A stretch of DNA of 15,177 nt, taken from assembly GCA_049514335.1 (NCBI GenBank), contig JBEKVE010000141.1:1-15177 (forward strand), given 5' to 3'. The notes beneath the pieces were generated by a model. The model had not been told where the DNA came from, did no database searches, and saw only the letters and a program-made list of their open reading frames with translations. Shown piece by piece: positions 1 through 6,769 of this stretch (positions are counted from its first letter, which is position 1; each line of letters opens with the position of its first letter). A program made the position numbers and the translations under genes. The stretch is from JBEKVE01 sp049514335. GTDB lineage: Bacteria; Actinomycetota; Acidimicrobiia; Acidimicrobiales; UBA8190.

Positions 1-771
1 GCCTGTGGCGTGCCGTGCATCAACTACACCGGAGGGGAGCGCACGCGCGGTGCCTACATGTTCCACTACCCGGTGGGCTCGCTCGAGGAGGAGCCGGCCG
101 TGCTCGTGCGGCACCTCGTCCGCAGCGGCCACACGAGCGTCGCCGTCGCCCACGACGCCACCCCGGTGGGGCGGCGCTACGCCGAGTTCATGGGTGAGGC
201 GTGCGAGGCGGCGGGGATCGAGGTGACCGGCGCGGCGGCGGTGTCGCCGCTGGCCGAGGACGTCACCCCCACGGTGCGGCGCCTGCGGGCCGGGGCTCCG
301 GACGCCCTCGCCTACCTGGGTCTCGGCGTGGCAGCTCGCGCCGTTGCGCTCGGGCTCGAGGCCGAGGGGTGGGACGTGGCGGTGGTGGCGAACTCGGCGC
401 TCATGTTCGGCTACGCCCGGAAGGACTGGCGGGCGGGCTGGGAGGGGTGGGTGTACGTCGACAGCGTGTCGGACGACAACGCCAGCCGCGCCGTGTTGCG
501 GGAGCGCTCGCCGCGCAGCGCGGCGGGACCGATCGGCGTCGCCGCCTACGACATGGGCAGGCTCGTGGCCGAGGCCGCGGCGCGCGCCGCCCACCTCACC
601 CGGCAGGGTCTGCGCGACGGCCTCGAGCGGGTCAAGCTGCTGGCCGCCTCGAGCGGCATGGACGGCACCACCATGGGCTTCGGGCACTACGACCATGGCG
701 CGCTCAAGGGCCGCTATCTCGTGCTGCGGCGATGGACGGGGGGCAAGAGCGTCCAGGTGGCCGAGCAGTGA
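1..771 (+). CDS. ABC-type (branched-chain amino-acid-like) substrate-binding protein, 3' part
   Basis: The reading frame is open at the left edge, so the gene starts outside the window; about 256 codons are visible, ending at TGA 769-771. The visible part has the alternating helix and strand pattern of the periplasmic-binding fold used by Leu/Ile/Val-type (LivJ-like, Peripla_BP_6) receptors: a SVAVAHDATPVGRRYAEF segment, a VRRLRAGAPDALAYLGLG segment, and GVAAYDMGRLVAEAAARA near the C-terminus. Such proteins normally bind a small ligand outside the membrane and hand it to an ABC permease. No permease or ATPase gene follows; the next gene is a YczE/YitT-like membrane protein overlapping by 4 bases. 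The signal peptide and N-terminal lobe are not visible. The family call is fairly secure, but the ligand cannot be told. Confidence 0.8.
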   Translation, partial: ACGVPCINYTGGERTRGAYMFHYPVGSLEEEPAVLVRHLVRSGHTSVAVAHDATPVGRRYAEFMGEACEAAGIEVTGAAAVSPLAEDVTPTVRRLRAGAPDALAYLGLGVAARAVALGLEAEGWDVAVVANSALMFGYARKDWRAGWEGWVYVDSVSDDNASRAVLRERSPRSAAGPIGVAAYDMGRLVAEAAARAAHLTRQGLRDGLERVKLLAASSGMDGTTMGFGHYDHGALKGRYLVLRRWTGGKSVQVAEQ

Positions 772-1469
772 CCCGTCACCGGCGCGTCACCGGACGCGCC
801 ACGTCGCCCCGGGCCCGCATGGCCGGTCGCGTGGCGCTCTTCCTGGGCGGCACCACCGTGTCGACCCTGTGCTACGCCCTCACCATCCGGGCCGGCCTGG
901 GCCTGGGACCGCTGTTCGTGCTGCAGGACGGGTTCGCCCGCACCACGGGGATCTCCATCGGCGCCGCCGTCACCGCCACCGGGTTCATGTGCGTGGCCGT
1001 CGCCATGTGCCTGCGCTTCTGGCCGGGGCCCGGCACCCTCGCCCAGCCCGTCCTGGGAGGGGTGACCCTCAATGCCGTGCTCCCCCACGTCCCCACCCTG
1101 CACGGCTGGCCGCTGCGCATCGCCGTCGTGTTCGTCGCCACGTGGGTGATGGCCCTGGGCGGGGTGATGATGATCCGGGCCCGCGTCGGTGTGGCCGCCT
1201 ACGACTCGGTCATGCTCGGGCTCCACCGTGTGCTGCGACGCCGGCGCCTGGCGCTCATCCGGCTGGGCATGGAGGCCACGGTGCTGGTGGTGGGCTTCGT
1301 GCTGGGCGGCGCCGTGGGGGTGGGCACCCTCATCACCGGCGGACTCATCGGCCCCGGCATCCATTTCTGGCTGCGCCTCACGGGCGGTCCGCTCCCCGTG
1401 CCTGCGCCGCCCGCGGTCGCCGTCGCCGTCGCCGATTGGGAACCCTCACCCACCGGCGCCACCGGGTAG
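768..1469 (+). CDS. YczE/YitT-like integral membrane protein
   Basis: This 233-residue protein has about five hydrophobic segments: roughly residues 20-38, 60-80, 90-110, 120-142 and 165-195. The GLGLGPLFVLQDGFARTTGI region and the C-terminal VGVGTLITGGLIGPGIHF are typical of the YczE/YyaS/YitT family of bacterial membrane proteins, whose function is not settled. I chose GTG at 768 because its GTGA overlaps the stop of the upstream binding-protein gene, the classic arrangement for translational coupling. ATG at 819 is an alternative start that still keeps all hydrophobic segments. The C-terminal 30 residues are Pro/Ala/Val-rich and lie beyond the last membrane segment. The 3' end runs 24 bases into the convergent SnoaL-like remnant. 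Confidence 0.75.
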   Translation: MTRHRRVTGRATSPRARMAGRVALFLGGTTVSTLCYALTIRAGLGLGPLFVLQDGFARTTGISIGAAVTATGFMCVAVAMCLRFWPGPGTLAQPVLGGVTLNAVLPHVPTLHGWPLRIAVVFVATWVMALGGVMMIRARVGVAAYDSVMLGLHRVLRRRRLALIRLGMEATVLVVGFVLGGAVGVGTLITGGLIGPGIHFWLRLTGGPLPVPAPPAVAVAVADWEPSPTGATG

Positions 1470-1725
1470 CCGCGGCACCTCCCCCAGGCGCTGGATGTAA
1501 ATGGCGATGTGGGCGATGTGCCCCGCCTCGTCGAGCTCGAACACGAGCGCCTCGGGCGTGTCGAGCGGCGTGCCGCCGGCGTCGATGGTCTCGGTGAGCT
1601 CCACCACCGACACGCGCCCGGCGTGCACCACACGGTCGATCCAGGCAGGCGGCCATGGCGTCCCAGTCATGGGCCACCATCCGCTCGAGGTAGCGCTCCA
1701 CCACGCTGGTCGTCTCAGTGCTCAT
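1446..1725 (-). pseudogene. SnoaL-like (NTF2-fold) protein, broken by internal deletion and frame change
   Basis: ATG at 1725-1723 overlaps the P450 stop by 11 bases and has a strong AGGAGGGG ribosome site just before it. The first 28 codons (to about 1642) read as a typical SnoaL/NTF2-like N-terminus: VVERYLERMVAHDWDAMAACL. That frame then turns into Arg-rich nonsense. Starting 4 bases later, at 1637, another frame gives the second half of the same fold (DRVVHAGRVSVVELTETID, then TPEALVFELDEAGHIAHIAIYIQ) and ends at TGA 1448-1446. Joined, the two parts give about 91 residues, against roughly 125-135 in the family, so the middle 35-40 residues are missing as well as the frame. Intact relatives are small cone-shaped barrels that act as cyclases, isomerases or ligand-binding proteins. 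A sequencing or assembly error is the alternative, but it would have to remove over 100 bases. Confidence 0.75.
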
Positions 1726-3013
1726 GTCCCCTCCTGTGGGTGCGGGGATCGAGCACGACGTGCATGTGCTTCACCCCGGCATGCTTGTTGGTGCGGAAAC
1801 GCTCGAGCGGCGCTGCCAGCGTGATCCGCTCCACGCGCGCCAGCAGCTCCTCGAGCATGATCCGGATCTCGAGCCTGGCCAGGTTGGCCCCCAGGCAGAA
1901 GTGGCTGCGGTGGCCGAAGGCCACGTGGGGGTTGGGGGTGCGCCGCACGTCGAATCGGAAGGGGTCGTCGAACAACGACTCGTCGCGGTTGGCCGACGCC
2001 CACCACAGCGTGATCTTGTCGCCGGCGCGGACCGTGCGACCGCCGATGTCGGCGTCGCGGGTGGCGGTGCGGCGGTTGTAGAGCGTGGGGCTCGACCACC
2101 GCAGCACCTCCTCCACCGCACCGGCGAGGAGGCCCGCATCGCTGCGCAGCGCCTCCCACTGGTCGGGATTCTCGATCAGCGCGGCGACGCCCAGGGCGAT
2201 GGCGTTGCGCGTCGTCTCGCTGCCCGCCGCCATGAGAAGGTTGAAGAACATGAGCATCTCGAGGTCGCTGAGCGGTGCCTCGGTCCCGTCGTCTTTCTCC
2301 ACGAGTGCGCACGCCACCGTGCTCATAACGTCCGCGTCGTCCCCCGTGCGCTTGCGCTGCACCAGGTCGGTGCCGTAGGCGGCCATGGCGGCGGCGGCCT
2401 GCTCCGAGGCGGCGCTGCGGGTGCCGAGCTCCCGGTCGTCGTAGGTGAGCGTGGCGTTGGTCCACGCCACGAGGTCGTGGCGGTCGCCCTCGGGGACGCC
2501 CATGAGCATGGCGATGGCCTGCAGCGGCAGCTCGAGGGCCACGTCCACCAGGAAGTCACACCGACCCCGGGCCACGGCGTCGTCGAGGATGGCGGCGGTG
2601 CGGGCCCGCAGCCCGGCTTCGAATGCGGCCAGGGCGCGCGGCGACACGGCGGGCGTCACGAGCCGCCGGATGCGGTGGTGACGGGGGTCGTCCATCATGT
2701 TGAGCAACACCCCCGACGCGAACCCATACGGCAGGTCCTCGATGAGGGTGCCGCCTCCGGCCGCATCGGGGGCCCGCTCGGAGGAGAACGTGTCGGCGTC
2801 GGCCGCCACGGCGGTGATCTCGGCGTGGCGGCTCAGGACCCAGAACCCGGTGCCGTCCGGGGTGCGGGGCGTGGGCTCGTGCCACCACACCGGGGCCTGG
2901 CGTCGCAACCGGGTGAAGGCGTCGTGGGGGAAACCGGCGGTGAACAGGTCGAGGTCGGTGAGGTCCAGGTCGCCGAGGTCCCTGTGGGCGAGGTCCTTGT
3001 CGTCGCGCTGCAC
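1715..3013 (-). CDS. Cytochrome P450
   Basis: This is a soluble bacterial class-I P450 of 432 residues, a haem monooxygenase that needs separate ferredoxin and reductase partners, which are not in the window. Numbered from GTG 3013: the I-helix oxygen-binding motif AGSETT is at 263-268, the ExxR motif EEVLR ends at R305, and the haem loop FGHRSHFCLG has its Cys ligand at 373. The usual second Gly of FGxGxHxCxG is Arg here. The C-helix DDPRHHRIRRLV is also typical. I prefer GTG 3013 because GGGGAGG lies 8 bases before it; the frame extends to GTG 3049, but that has no ribosome site. The overall look resembles CYP125/CYP142-type steroid and lipid P450s, which fits the KstR-like operator upstream, but the subfamily cannot be set by eye. 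It lies 81 bases after the methyltransferase and is coupled to the SnoaL-like remnant. Confidence 0.93.
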   Translation of the reverse strand: MQRDDKDLAHRDLGDLDLTDLDLFTAGFPHDAFTRLRRQAPVWWHEPTPRTPDGTGFWVLSRHAEITAVAADADTFSSERAPDAAGGGTLIEDLPYGFASGVLLNMMDDPRHHRIRRLVTPAVSPRALAAFEAGLRARTAAILDDAVARGRCDFLVDVALELPLQAIAMLMGVPEGDRHDLVAWTNATLTYDDRELGTRSAASEQAAAAMAAYGTDLVQRKRTGDDADVMSTVACALVEKDDGTEAPLSDLEMLMFFNLLMAAGSETTRNAIALGVAALIENPDQWEALRSDAGLLAGAVEEVLRWSSPTLYNRRTATRDADIGGRTVRAGDKITLWWASANRDESLFDDPFRFDVRRTPNPHVAFGHRSHFCLGANLARLEIRIMLEELLARVERITLAAPLERFRTNKHAGVKHMHVVLDPRTHRRGHEH

Positions 3014-3019
3014 CGGCCC

Positions 3020-3029
3020 GTCCTCCCCG
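3020..3029 (-). promoter_or_regulatory. Ribosome binding site that sets the P450 start
   Basis: On the minus strand GGGGAGG lies 8 bases before GTG 3013. No comparable purine run precedes the longer in-frame start at GTG 3049, so this site decides the start codon. Confidence 0.65.
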
Positions 3030-3094
3030 TTCGGGCGCCATTGGACCACAGGTGCGGCCCGAGCACGGCCACGCCGGGGGCGCCGTGGGAGCCC

Positions 3095-3844
3095 TCAGCT
3101 GCGGACCACGAGGCGGAACCCTCCGTCGATCGAGTCATGCTCCATGAGGCCCCCGTGGCGGGCGTGCCAGGTGCCGTCGGCCAGATCGGCCCGCAACCGC
3201 TCCATACGCCCGTGCACGAGGTCTGACGGCAGCTGCGCCAGGCCGGACGTGCAGGCGCGCACGGCGGGGTCGAGATAAGCGGCGGGGCGGTTCCAGAAGG
3301 CCCAGATGAATCCGTCGACACAGTCGGCGGGGACGGGGACGACCTCGATGCGGTCGGCGCCGATGACCTCGGCCACCGCCTCGGCTCCCGGCGTACGGGA
3401 CGAGTCCAGCCCCCGGACCTCGGGCACGTAGTCGTCGAAGAGCCAGAACCGGAAGTGCGGGGCGGGGTCGAACATGAGCACCACCACACGCGGCGCCACA
3501 CGCGCCATCTCGCCCAGGCCGCCGACGGGGTCGCCCCAGTGGTGGACGGTGAGCACCGCCATGGCGGCGGCGAAGCTGTCCGATGCGAAGGGGAGGTGCT
3601 CGGCCACGGCCCGGACCACCGGCGGACCGTGCGGAAGGCGCTGGGCCACCATGACCGGCGACGGCTCCACCGCCACCACCGCCGGTCCTGTCGGCTCGTA
3701 GGAGCCCGCCCCGGCCCCCACGTTCACAACGGTGGCGGCGGCGCCGAGCGCCCGCTCGATCTGGGCGGCGATACGGGGATCGGGCCTTCGGTGGCGGGCG
3801 TAGTCGGCGCCGATGACGTCGTAGACCGGTTTCGTCGTGCCCAC
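3095..3844 (-). CDS. Class I SAM-dependent methyltransferase (type 11-like)
   Basis: This 249-residue protein has a Rossmann-type SAM-binding N-terminal half. Motif I is VVNVGAGAGSYEP (about residues 39-51), the acidic end of strand 2 is AVEPSPVM (E60), and AEHLPFASDSFAAAMAVLTVHHW is the usual motif II/III region of UbiE/Methyltransf_11 enzymes. The C-terminal half (FWLFDDYVPEV, GFIWAFWNRPAAYLDP) probably binds the acceptor, which is unknown. I chose GTG 3844 because GGGGAGG lies 7 bases upstream; the frame can extend to about 3883, but that would run into the operator and lacks a ribosome site. It is the first gene of a probable methyltransferase-P450-SnoaL operon under the inverted repeat at 3884-3901. 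A small-molecule or lipid substrate is an inference from this context. Confidence 0.88.
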   Translation of the reverse strand: MGTTKPVYDVIGADYARHRRPDPRIAAQIERALGAAATVVNVGAGAGSYEPTGPAVVAVEPSPVMVAQRLPHGPPVVRAVAEHLPFASDSFAAAMAVLTVHHWGDPVGGLGEMARVAPRVVVLMFDPAPHFRFWLFDDYVPEVRGLDSSRTPGAEAVAEVIGADRIEVVPVPADCVDGFIWAFWNRPAAYLDPAVRACTSGLAQLPSDLVHGRMERLRADLADGTWHARHGGLMEHDSIDGGFRLVVRS

Positions 3845-3881
3845 GCGGCCACCTCCCCACCGGGCCCACCCGGCTTCCCAC

Positions 3882-3901
3882 ACACTAGAACAGGTTCTAG
3901 T
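3882..3901 (-). promoter_or_regulatory. KstR-like operator overlapping a -10 box
   Basis: Bases 3884-3901 form a perfect 8-2-8 inverted repeat, ACTAGAACAGGTTCTAGT. Its core TAGAACAGGTTCTA fits the mycobacterial KstR consensus TNNAACNNGTTNNA exactly. KstR is a TetR-family repressor of cholesterol and lipid catabolism that is released by CoA-thioester ligands. On the minus strand TAGTGT (3887-3882) matches the actinobacterial -10 pattern TANNNT and overlaps one arm, so a bound repressor would block the promoter. Transcription would start near 3875, about 30 bases before the methyltransferase start. No repressor gene is in the window. Related TetR proteins can use similar sites, so the regulator's identity is inferred. 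Confidence 0.75.
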
Positions 3902-3939
3902 TCAGTGCCCGGAAGCCCGGAAGCGCCGTGTCGTCGGGC

Positions 3940-5034
3940 TCAGGCGATGGTCGTGGTGGGCGGCTCCGTGGTGGTGGGCGGCTCCGTCGTGGTGGGGGCC
4001 GATGTCGTCGTCGGAGGTGGCGCCGTGGTGGTCGGAGAGGGGCGCGTGGTCGTGGTCGGGGGCGGCCGGGGGCGCGTGGTCGTGGTGGTGGGGGGCGGCC
4101 GGGGGCGCGTGGTCGTGGTCGTGGGGGGTGGCTTCGAGGTGGTGGTGGTCGTGGGCGGCTTCGAGGTGGTGGTGGTCGTGGGCGGCTTGGTGGTGGTGGG
4201 ATCCGGTCCCGGACGGGTCGTGGTGGGTGCCGGTGGCGAGGTGGTCCCCGAGGATCCCGACTTGGTGACGGGGGCGTTGGACGTGCTCTTGGTGCTCTTG
4301 GTGCTCTTGGTGCTCGTCGGCTTCTTGGCCGGCGCCGTGGTCGTGGGCAGGGGCACGGGGACCGTCCCCACCCCTTCCACCGTTCCCGCCGCCGCCACCG
4401 AGGGTGGGATGACCGGCGATACCGGGCTCGTGGTGGCCGGGTCCGGCGTCGACGTCGGTGCGGTCCCCGACGGGGCTTTGACGTCGTGGTGCACGGCGTC
4501 GTGGCGTGTCGACGTCGGGGTGGCACCGGAGCTGAGCACGACGGCGGCGATCACCGTTCCCGCCACCATGACCGCCACGGCCGCAGCCGCGCCGATCCCC
4601 GCCGCGCCCACGGTGCGCACCGAGGGCGGTTGTGCCCGGCTCGGGCGACGAAGGCGGACGAGCTCCTCACGGCGACGGTTGGGGGCCGTCTGGGTCACGA
4701 TGGCCGCCCCCCGCAGCACGTGCCCGGCCGGGGCGAGCATGGTCAACAGCACGACCCCGGGGTTCGGCAGCTGGTCCGAAGGCACGACTAGGCGCACCGG
4801 CCAGCCGTTCACGATGACGTCGAGCGCCGTGCCCGGTCGTCCGTCGGCCATGTCGCCGATCTCGCAAGCGGTCAGGCCGCTGATGTCGTCCCACGACCAG
4901 TGGGTCTCCACGCCGGGCACGAGCAGGTCGACCAGGGTCCACCCGCTGCGCTCCACGCGCAGCTCGTAGGACCCCACGGCACTGCTCTGGCCGCCCGGCC
5001 CACCCTCCACGATCGACACCGAGGCGAGGCGCAC
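3940..5034 (-). CDS. Single-pass membrane protein with long repetitive Thr/Pro-rich tail
   Basis: This 364-residue protein has three parts. Residues 1-140 are a compact, presumably cytoplasmic domain (SYELRVERSGWTLVDLLVPG, LDVIVNGWPVRLVVPSDQLP) ending in a basic stretch, RRREELVRLRRPSR. Residues 142-168 are one Ala/Val-rich membrane helix. Residues 170-364 are a low-complexity tail with STK repeats, then Lys- or Arg-Pro and poly-Thr repeats such as KPPTTTTTS and RPRPPPTTTTT. The basic-inside rule puts the tail outside the cell, where Thr-rich segments can be O-mannosylated and span the wall. The N-terminal domain is not one I recognise. The start is GTG 5034, with a -10-like box 6 bases upstream and no ribosome site; GTG 5019 is the alternative. 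Similar proteins are frequent in Acidimicrobiia. No function can be assigned. Confidence 0.75.
   Translation of the reverse strand: MRLASVSIVEGGPGGQSSAVGSYELRVERSGWTLVDLLVPGVETHWSWDDISGLTACEIGDMADGRPGTALDVIVNGWPVRLVVPSDQLPNPGVVLLTMLAPAGHVLRGAAIVTQTAPNRRREELVRLRRPSRAQPPSVRTVGAAGIGAAAAVAVMVAGTVIAAVVLSSGATPTSTRHDAVHHDVKAPSGTAPTSTPDPATTSPVSPVIPPSVAAAGTVEGVGTVPVPLPTTTAPAKKPTSTKSTKSTKSTSNAPVTKSGSSGTTSPPAPTTTRPGPDPTTTKPPTTTTTSKPPTTTTTSKPPPTTTTTRPRPPPTTTTTRPRPPPTTTTRPSPTTTAPPPTTTSAPTTTEPPTTTEPPTTTIA
3950..4318. repeat. Tandem short repeats inside the Thr/Pro tail coding region
   Basis: Several in-frame repeats lie here. An 18-base unit at 3950-3967 and 3968-3985 differs at one base. A 26-base unit occurs at 4061-4086 and 4094-4119. 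A perfect 27-base unit lies back to back at 4130-4156 and 4157-4183. A 9-base unit occurs three times at 4283-4309, with a diverged fourth copy to 4318. All except the spaced 26-base pair are tandem, and the unit lengths or spacing keep the frame, so copy-number change would lengthen or shorten the tail without breaking the gene. Confidence 0.85.
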
Positions 5035-5040
5035 ACCGCT

Positions 5041-5046
5041 TGTATA
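5041..5046 (-). promoter_or_regulatory. Probable -10 box of a leaderless transcript
   Basis: On the minus strand TATACA ends 6 bases before GTG 5034. Transcription would therefore begin at or next to the start codon, as in the leaderless mRNAs that are common in Actinobacteria. There is no Shine-Dalgarno sequence in between. No convincing -35 box is seen about 17 bases upstream. Confidence 0.45.
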
Positions 5047-5161
5047 CCCCAGATGCCCCAGAGGGTCGTGAATCGGCCGCTCTCCACGGTCCGTATTGGC
5101 AGCTCGGCGCCCGATTACCGCCGATCCGGACAGCGTCCGGCGGCCGCCACCTCACGAATCG

Positions 5162-5635
5162 TCAGGGTTGACCACGCAACGTGTCGGATCCGTGCAGTAA
5201 GTGGCGGGAGACGTCGCCCAGCAGGTCGGTCACGAACCGGCGCTCCACGAAGCGCCACTCCTGCTCCCGGCGCTCGAACCGATCCCGGTAGCGGCCGGCC
5301 ACGATGGGCTGGATGCCCGTGTCGTCCATGCCCTGGAAGACGGTCACGTAGGAACGCGACGTCGCCGTGCCGAGCGCCTCGTCCACCTCGATCTGGATGT
5401 TGGTGGTGACGTGCTTGGTACGGGGCGTGCCGTCCTCGTAGACGCGCACCATGGACCGGAAGATCCCTTCGATGGCACGGTCTCCTCGCACAACGAGGTC
5501 GCCCTCGCCACCGAAGAGCCCGTCCCCCAGGAGGTCGCCGAGGCCGGCGAAGTCCCCGGCATCCACCAGCTCGGCGTAGCGCGCGATCAGGTTCTCGATG
5601 GCCCGCTCGCTCGACGGCCCGGCCGAGGGTGTCAC
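5162..5635 (-). CDS. SnoaL-like (NTF2-fold) protein
   Basis: This 157-residue protein has the SnoaL_4/NTF2-like pattern. An N-terminal helix ERAIENLIARYAELVDAGDF is followed by DLLGDGLFGGEGD, then RTKHVTTNIQIEVDEALGTATSRSYVTVFQ, and ends in a strand-rich GRYRDRFERREQEWRFVERRFV. The fold is a small cone-shaped barrel used by steroid isomerase-like enzymes, dehydratases and many ligand-binding proteins. Its His and Asp residues could be catalytic, but the reaction cannot be named. The start is GTG 5635; its ribosome site is weak. It follows the VOC gene by 39 bases on the same strand, so the two are probably cotranscribed. It belongs to a different branch from the broken SnoaL gene at 1446-1725, so it is not an obvious replacement. 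Confidence 0.85.
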   Translation of the reverse strand: MTPSAGPSSERAIENLIARYAELVDAGDFAGLGDLLGDGLFGGEGDLVVRGDRAIEGIFRSMVRVYEDGTPRTKHVTTNIQIEVDEALGTATSRSYVTVFQGMDDTGIQPIVAGRYRDRFERREQEWRFVERRFVTDLLGDVSRHLLHGSDTLRGQP

Positions 5636-5674
5636 GGCCGGGACCGTAGTCCACGCCGCGGGCCGGGCCCGGGA

Positions 5675-6109
5675 TCAGCCCGGCAGGCGCATGAGCTCGA
5701 TGCGCACCCCGTCGGGGTCGGTGCAGTAGACGAAGTCGAGGGCGACGGGATCGGATCCGAACGTCGTGCGGGTGGCGGTGAGCACCGTCCCCCCGAACGC
5801 CTCCACCGTGGCGGCCGTGGTGTCGACGTCGTCGACCCGTACCGACAGATGCGTCAGGCCGAGCTGGTTCATGGGCCGACGGACGGGCGTGCCGGTGTGC
5901 CCGGGCGCATCGAAGTGCAGCAACTCGATCGAGACCCCGTCACGACGCACGAAGCGCGACTGCAGGACCACACCCTCCACCTCCATCAGGCGGGCGAACT
6001 CCTCCCCCACGGTGTGCGACTGCACCAGCTCGAACCCGAGGCCGTCGCAGTAGAAGCGCACCGACCGGTCGAGGTCCGCCACGCATACCCCGATGTGCGA
6101 GAACGACAT
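5675..6109 (-). CDS. VOC (glyoxalase/bleomycin-resistance fold) metalloenzyme
   Basis: This 144-residue protein has two beta-alpha-beta-beta-beta modules. It begins MSFSHIGVCVADLDRSVRFY, with His5 at the usual first metal position. SIELLHF supplies an acidic ligand (about E62), GLTHLSVRVDDVD supplies the His that opens the second module (about H86), and the C-terminal DPDGVRIELM supplies the last Glu (about E138). This His/Glu/His/Glu set is the layout of metal-dependent glyoxalase, epimerase and dioxygenase relatives, so it is probably an active enzyme, but the substrate is unknown. I chose ATG 6109 because GAGGTGGGC precedes it and homology begins at once; the frame stays open far upstream only because the DNA is GC-rich. 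It lies 39 bases before the SnoaL-like gene and probably forms an operon with it. Confidence 0.9.
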   Translation of the reverse strand: MSFSHIGVCVADLDRSVRFYCDGLGFELVQSHTVGEEFARLMEVEGVVLQSRFVRRDGVSIELLHFDAPGHTGTPVRRPMNQLGLTHLSVRVDDVDTTAATVEAFGGTVLTATRTTFGSDPVALDFVYCTDPDGVRIELMRLPG

Positions 6110-6301
6110 GCCCACCTCGGACGCCTCTCTCCCTGCCTCGGACCCGTCCGGCAGCCGGCCCCGGCTCCGGGCCTCGTGGCTGTGGATGACGGGCGACTGT
6201 ACCAATCCCCCCGATCGGTCCCTGCGGCCGTACACGCCGGTAGGCGCCCACCCTGAGCTGCGGTGCTTGACCTCGCCGTGGCGGAGCGGAAGCCTCGCGT
6301 C

Positions 6302-6769
6302 ATGTCGTTCCCCGTGATGTACGAGGTCCCGCGCATCCCCGCCTCGGCGGGTGCGTTGATCTTCGATCGTGCGGGCCGCCTCCTCGTGCTGAAGCCCACC
6401 TACAAGAGCGGGTGGACCCTCCCCGGGGGGCAGATGGAGGCCGACGGCGAGACCCCGTGGGAGGCGTGCCGGCGCGAGGTGCGCGAGGAGAGCGGGCTCG
6501 AGGTGCGGGCCGGCCGTCTGGCGTGTGTCGACTTCCTCCGGCCCCGCTCGGGGCGACCGGGTGGCATGCGGTTCCTGTTCGACTGCGGCGCCCTCGACGA
6601 CGAGGTGCTGGCCGGTGTCGTCGTACAGCCCGACGAGATCGCCGAGCACCGTGTCGTCGCCCTGACCGAGGCCCTCGATCTGCTGAGCGGGCCGCTGCGC
6701 CGGCGGGTGGGCGCCACGGTGGGCGCCGACGGGTGCGTCTATCTCGAGGACGGCCGTCCGCCGACCTGA
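6302..6769 (+). CDS. NUDIX hydrolase
   Basis: This 155-residue hydrolase of nucleoside-diphosphate-linked compounds carries a clear Nudix box: GWTLPGGQMEADGE, then TPWEACRREVREESGL. The REVREESGL half supplies the magnesium-binding glutamates. Compared with the standard G-x5-E-x7-REUxEExGU there is one extra residue between the first Gly and the first Glu. The N-terminus IPASAGALIFDRAGRLLVLKPTYK is typical of ADP-ribose or NTP pyrophosphatase-like members with broad substrate range. I chose ATG 6302 because GGAGCGGA lies about 11 bases upstream and homology begins just after; an in-frame start at 6263 would add 13 residues. Its last 31 bases overlap the convergent membrane protein. The true substrate cannot be told. 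Confidence 0.9.
   Translation: MSFPVMYEVPRIPASAGALIFDRAGRLLVLKPTYKSGWTLPGGQMEADGETPWEACRREVREESGLEVRAGRLACVDFLRPRSGRPGGMRFLFDCGALDDEVLAGVVVQPDEIAEHRVVALTEALDLLSGPLRRRVGATVGADGCVYLEDGRPPT

Noticed and set aside
201..767. Plus-strand frame extending upstream of the YczE-like gene
   Set aside because: It is an Arg/Gly-rich shadow of the binding-protein gene; membrane-protein character begins only after GTG 768.
1718..3226. Plus-strand frame of 502 codons opposite the P450
   Set aside because: It is a mirror frame of the P450, His/Gly/Arg-rich, with no ribosome site or domain.
3950..4190. Repeat block as a CRISPR-like or regulatory array
   Set aside because: The repeats differ in length, are not separated by unique spacers, and are in frame with coding Thr/Pro repeats.
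3455..4969. Plus-strand Val/Gly-rich frame opposite the Thr/Pro-tail gene
   Set aside because: Its VVVVGG repeats are simply the complement of the Thr/Pro codons; the minus frame has a sensible domain, membrane helix and tail order.
6196..6201. TACAGT as a -10 box for the VOC/SnoaL pair (minus strand)
   Set aside because: It matches TANNNT but lies about 87 bases before the start codon and has no -35 partner, so it is too weak to list.
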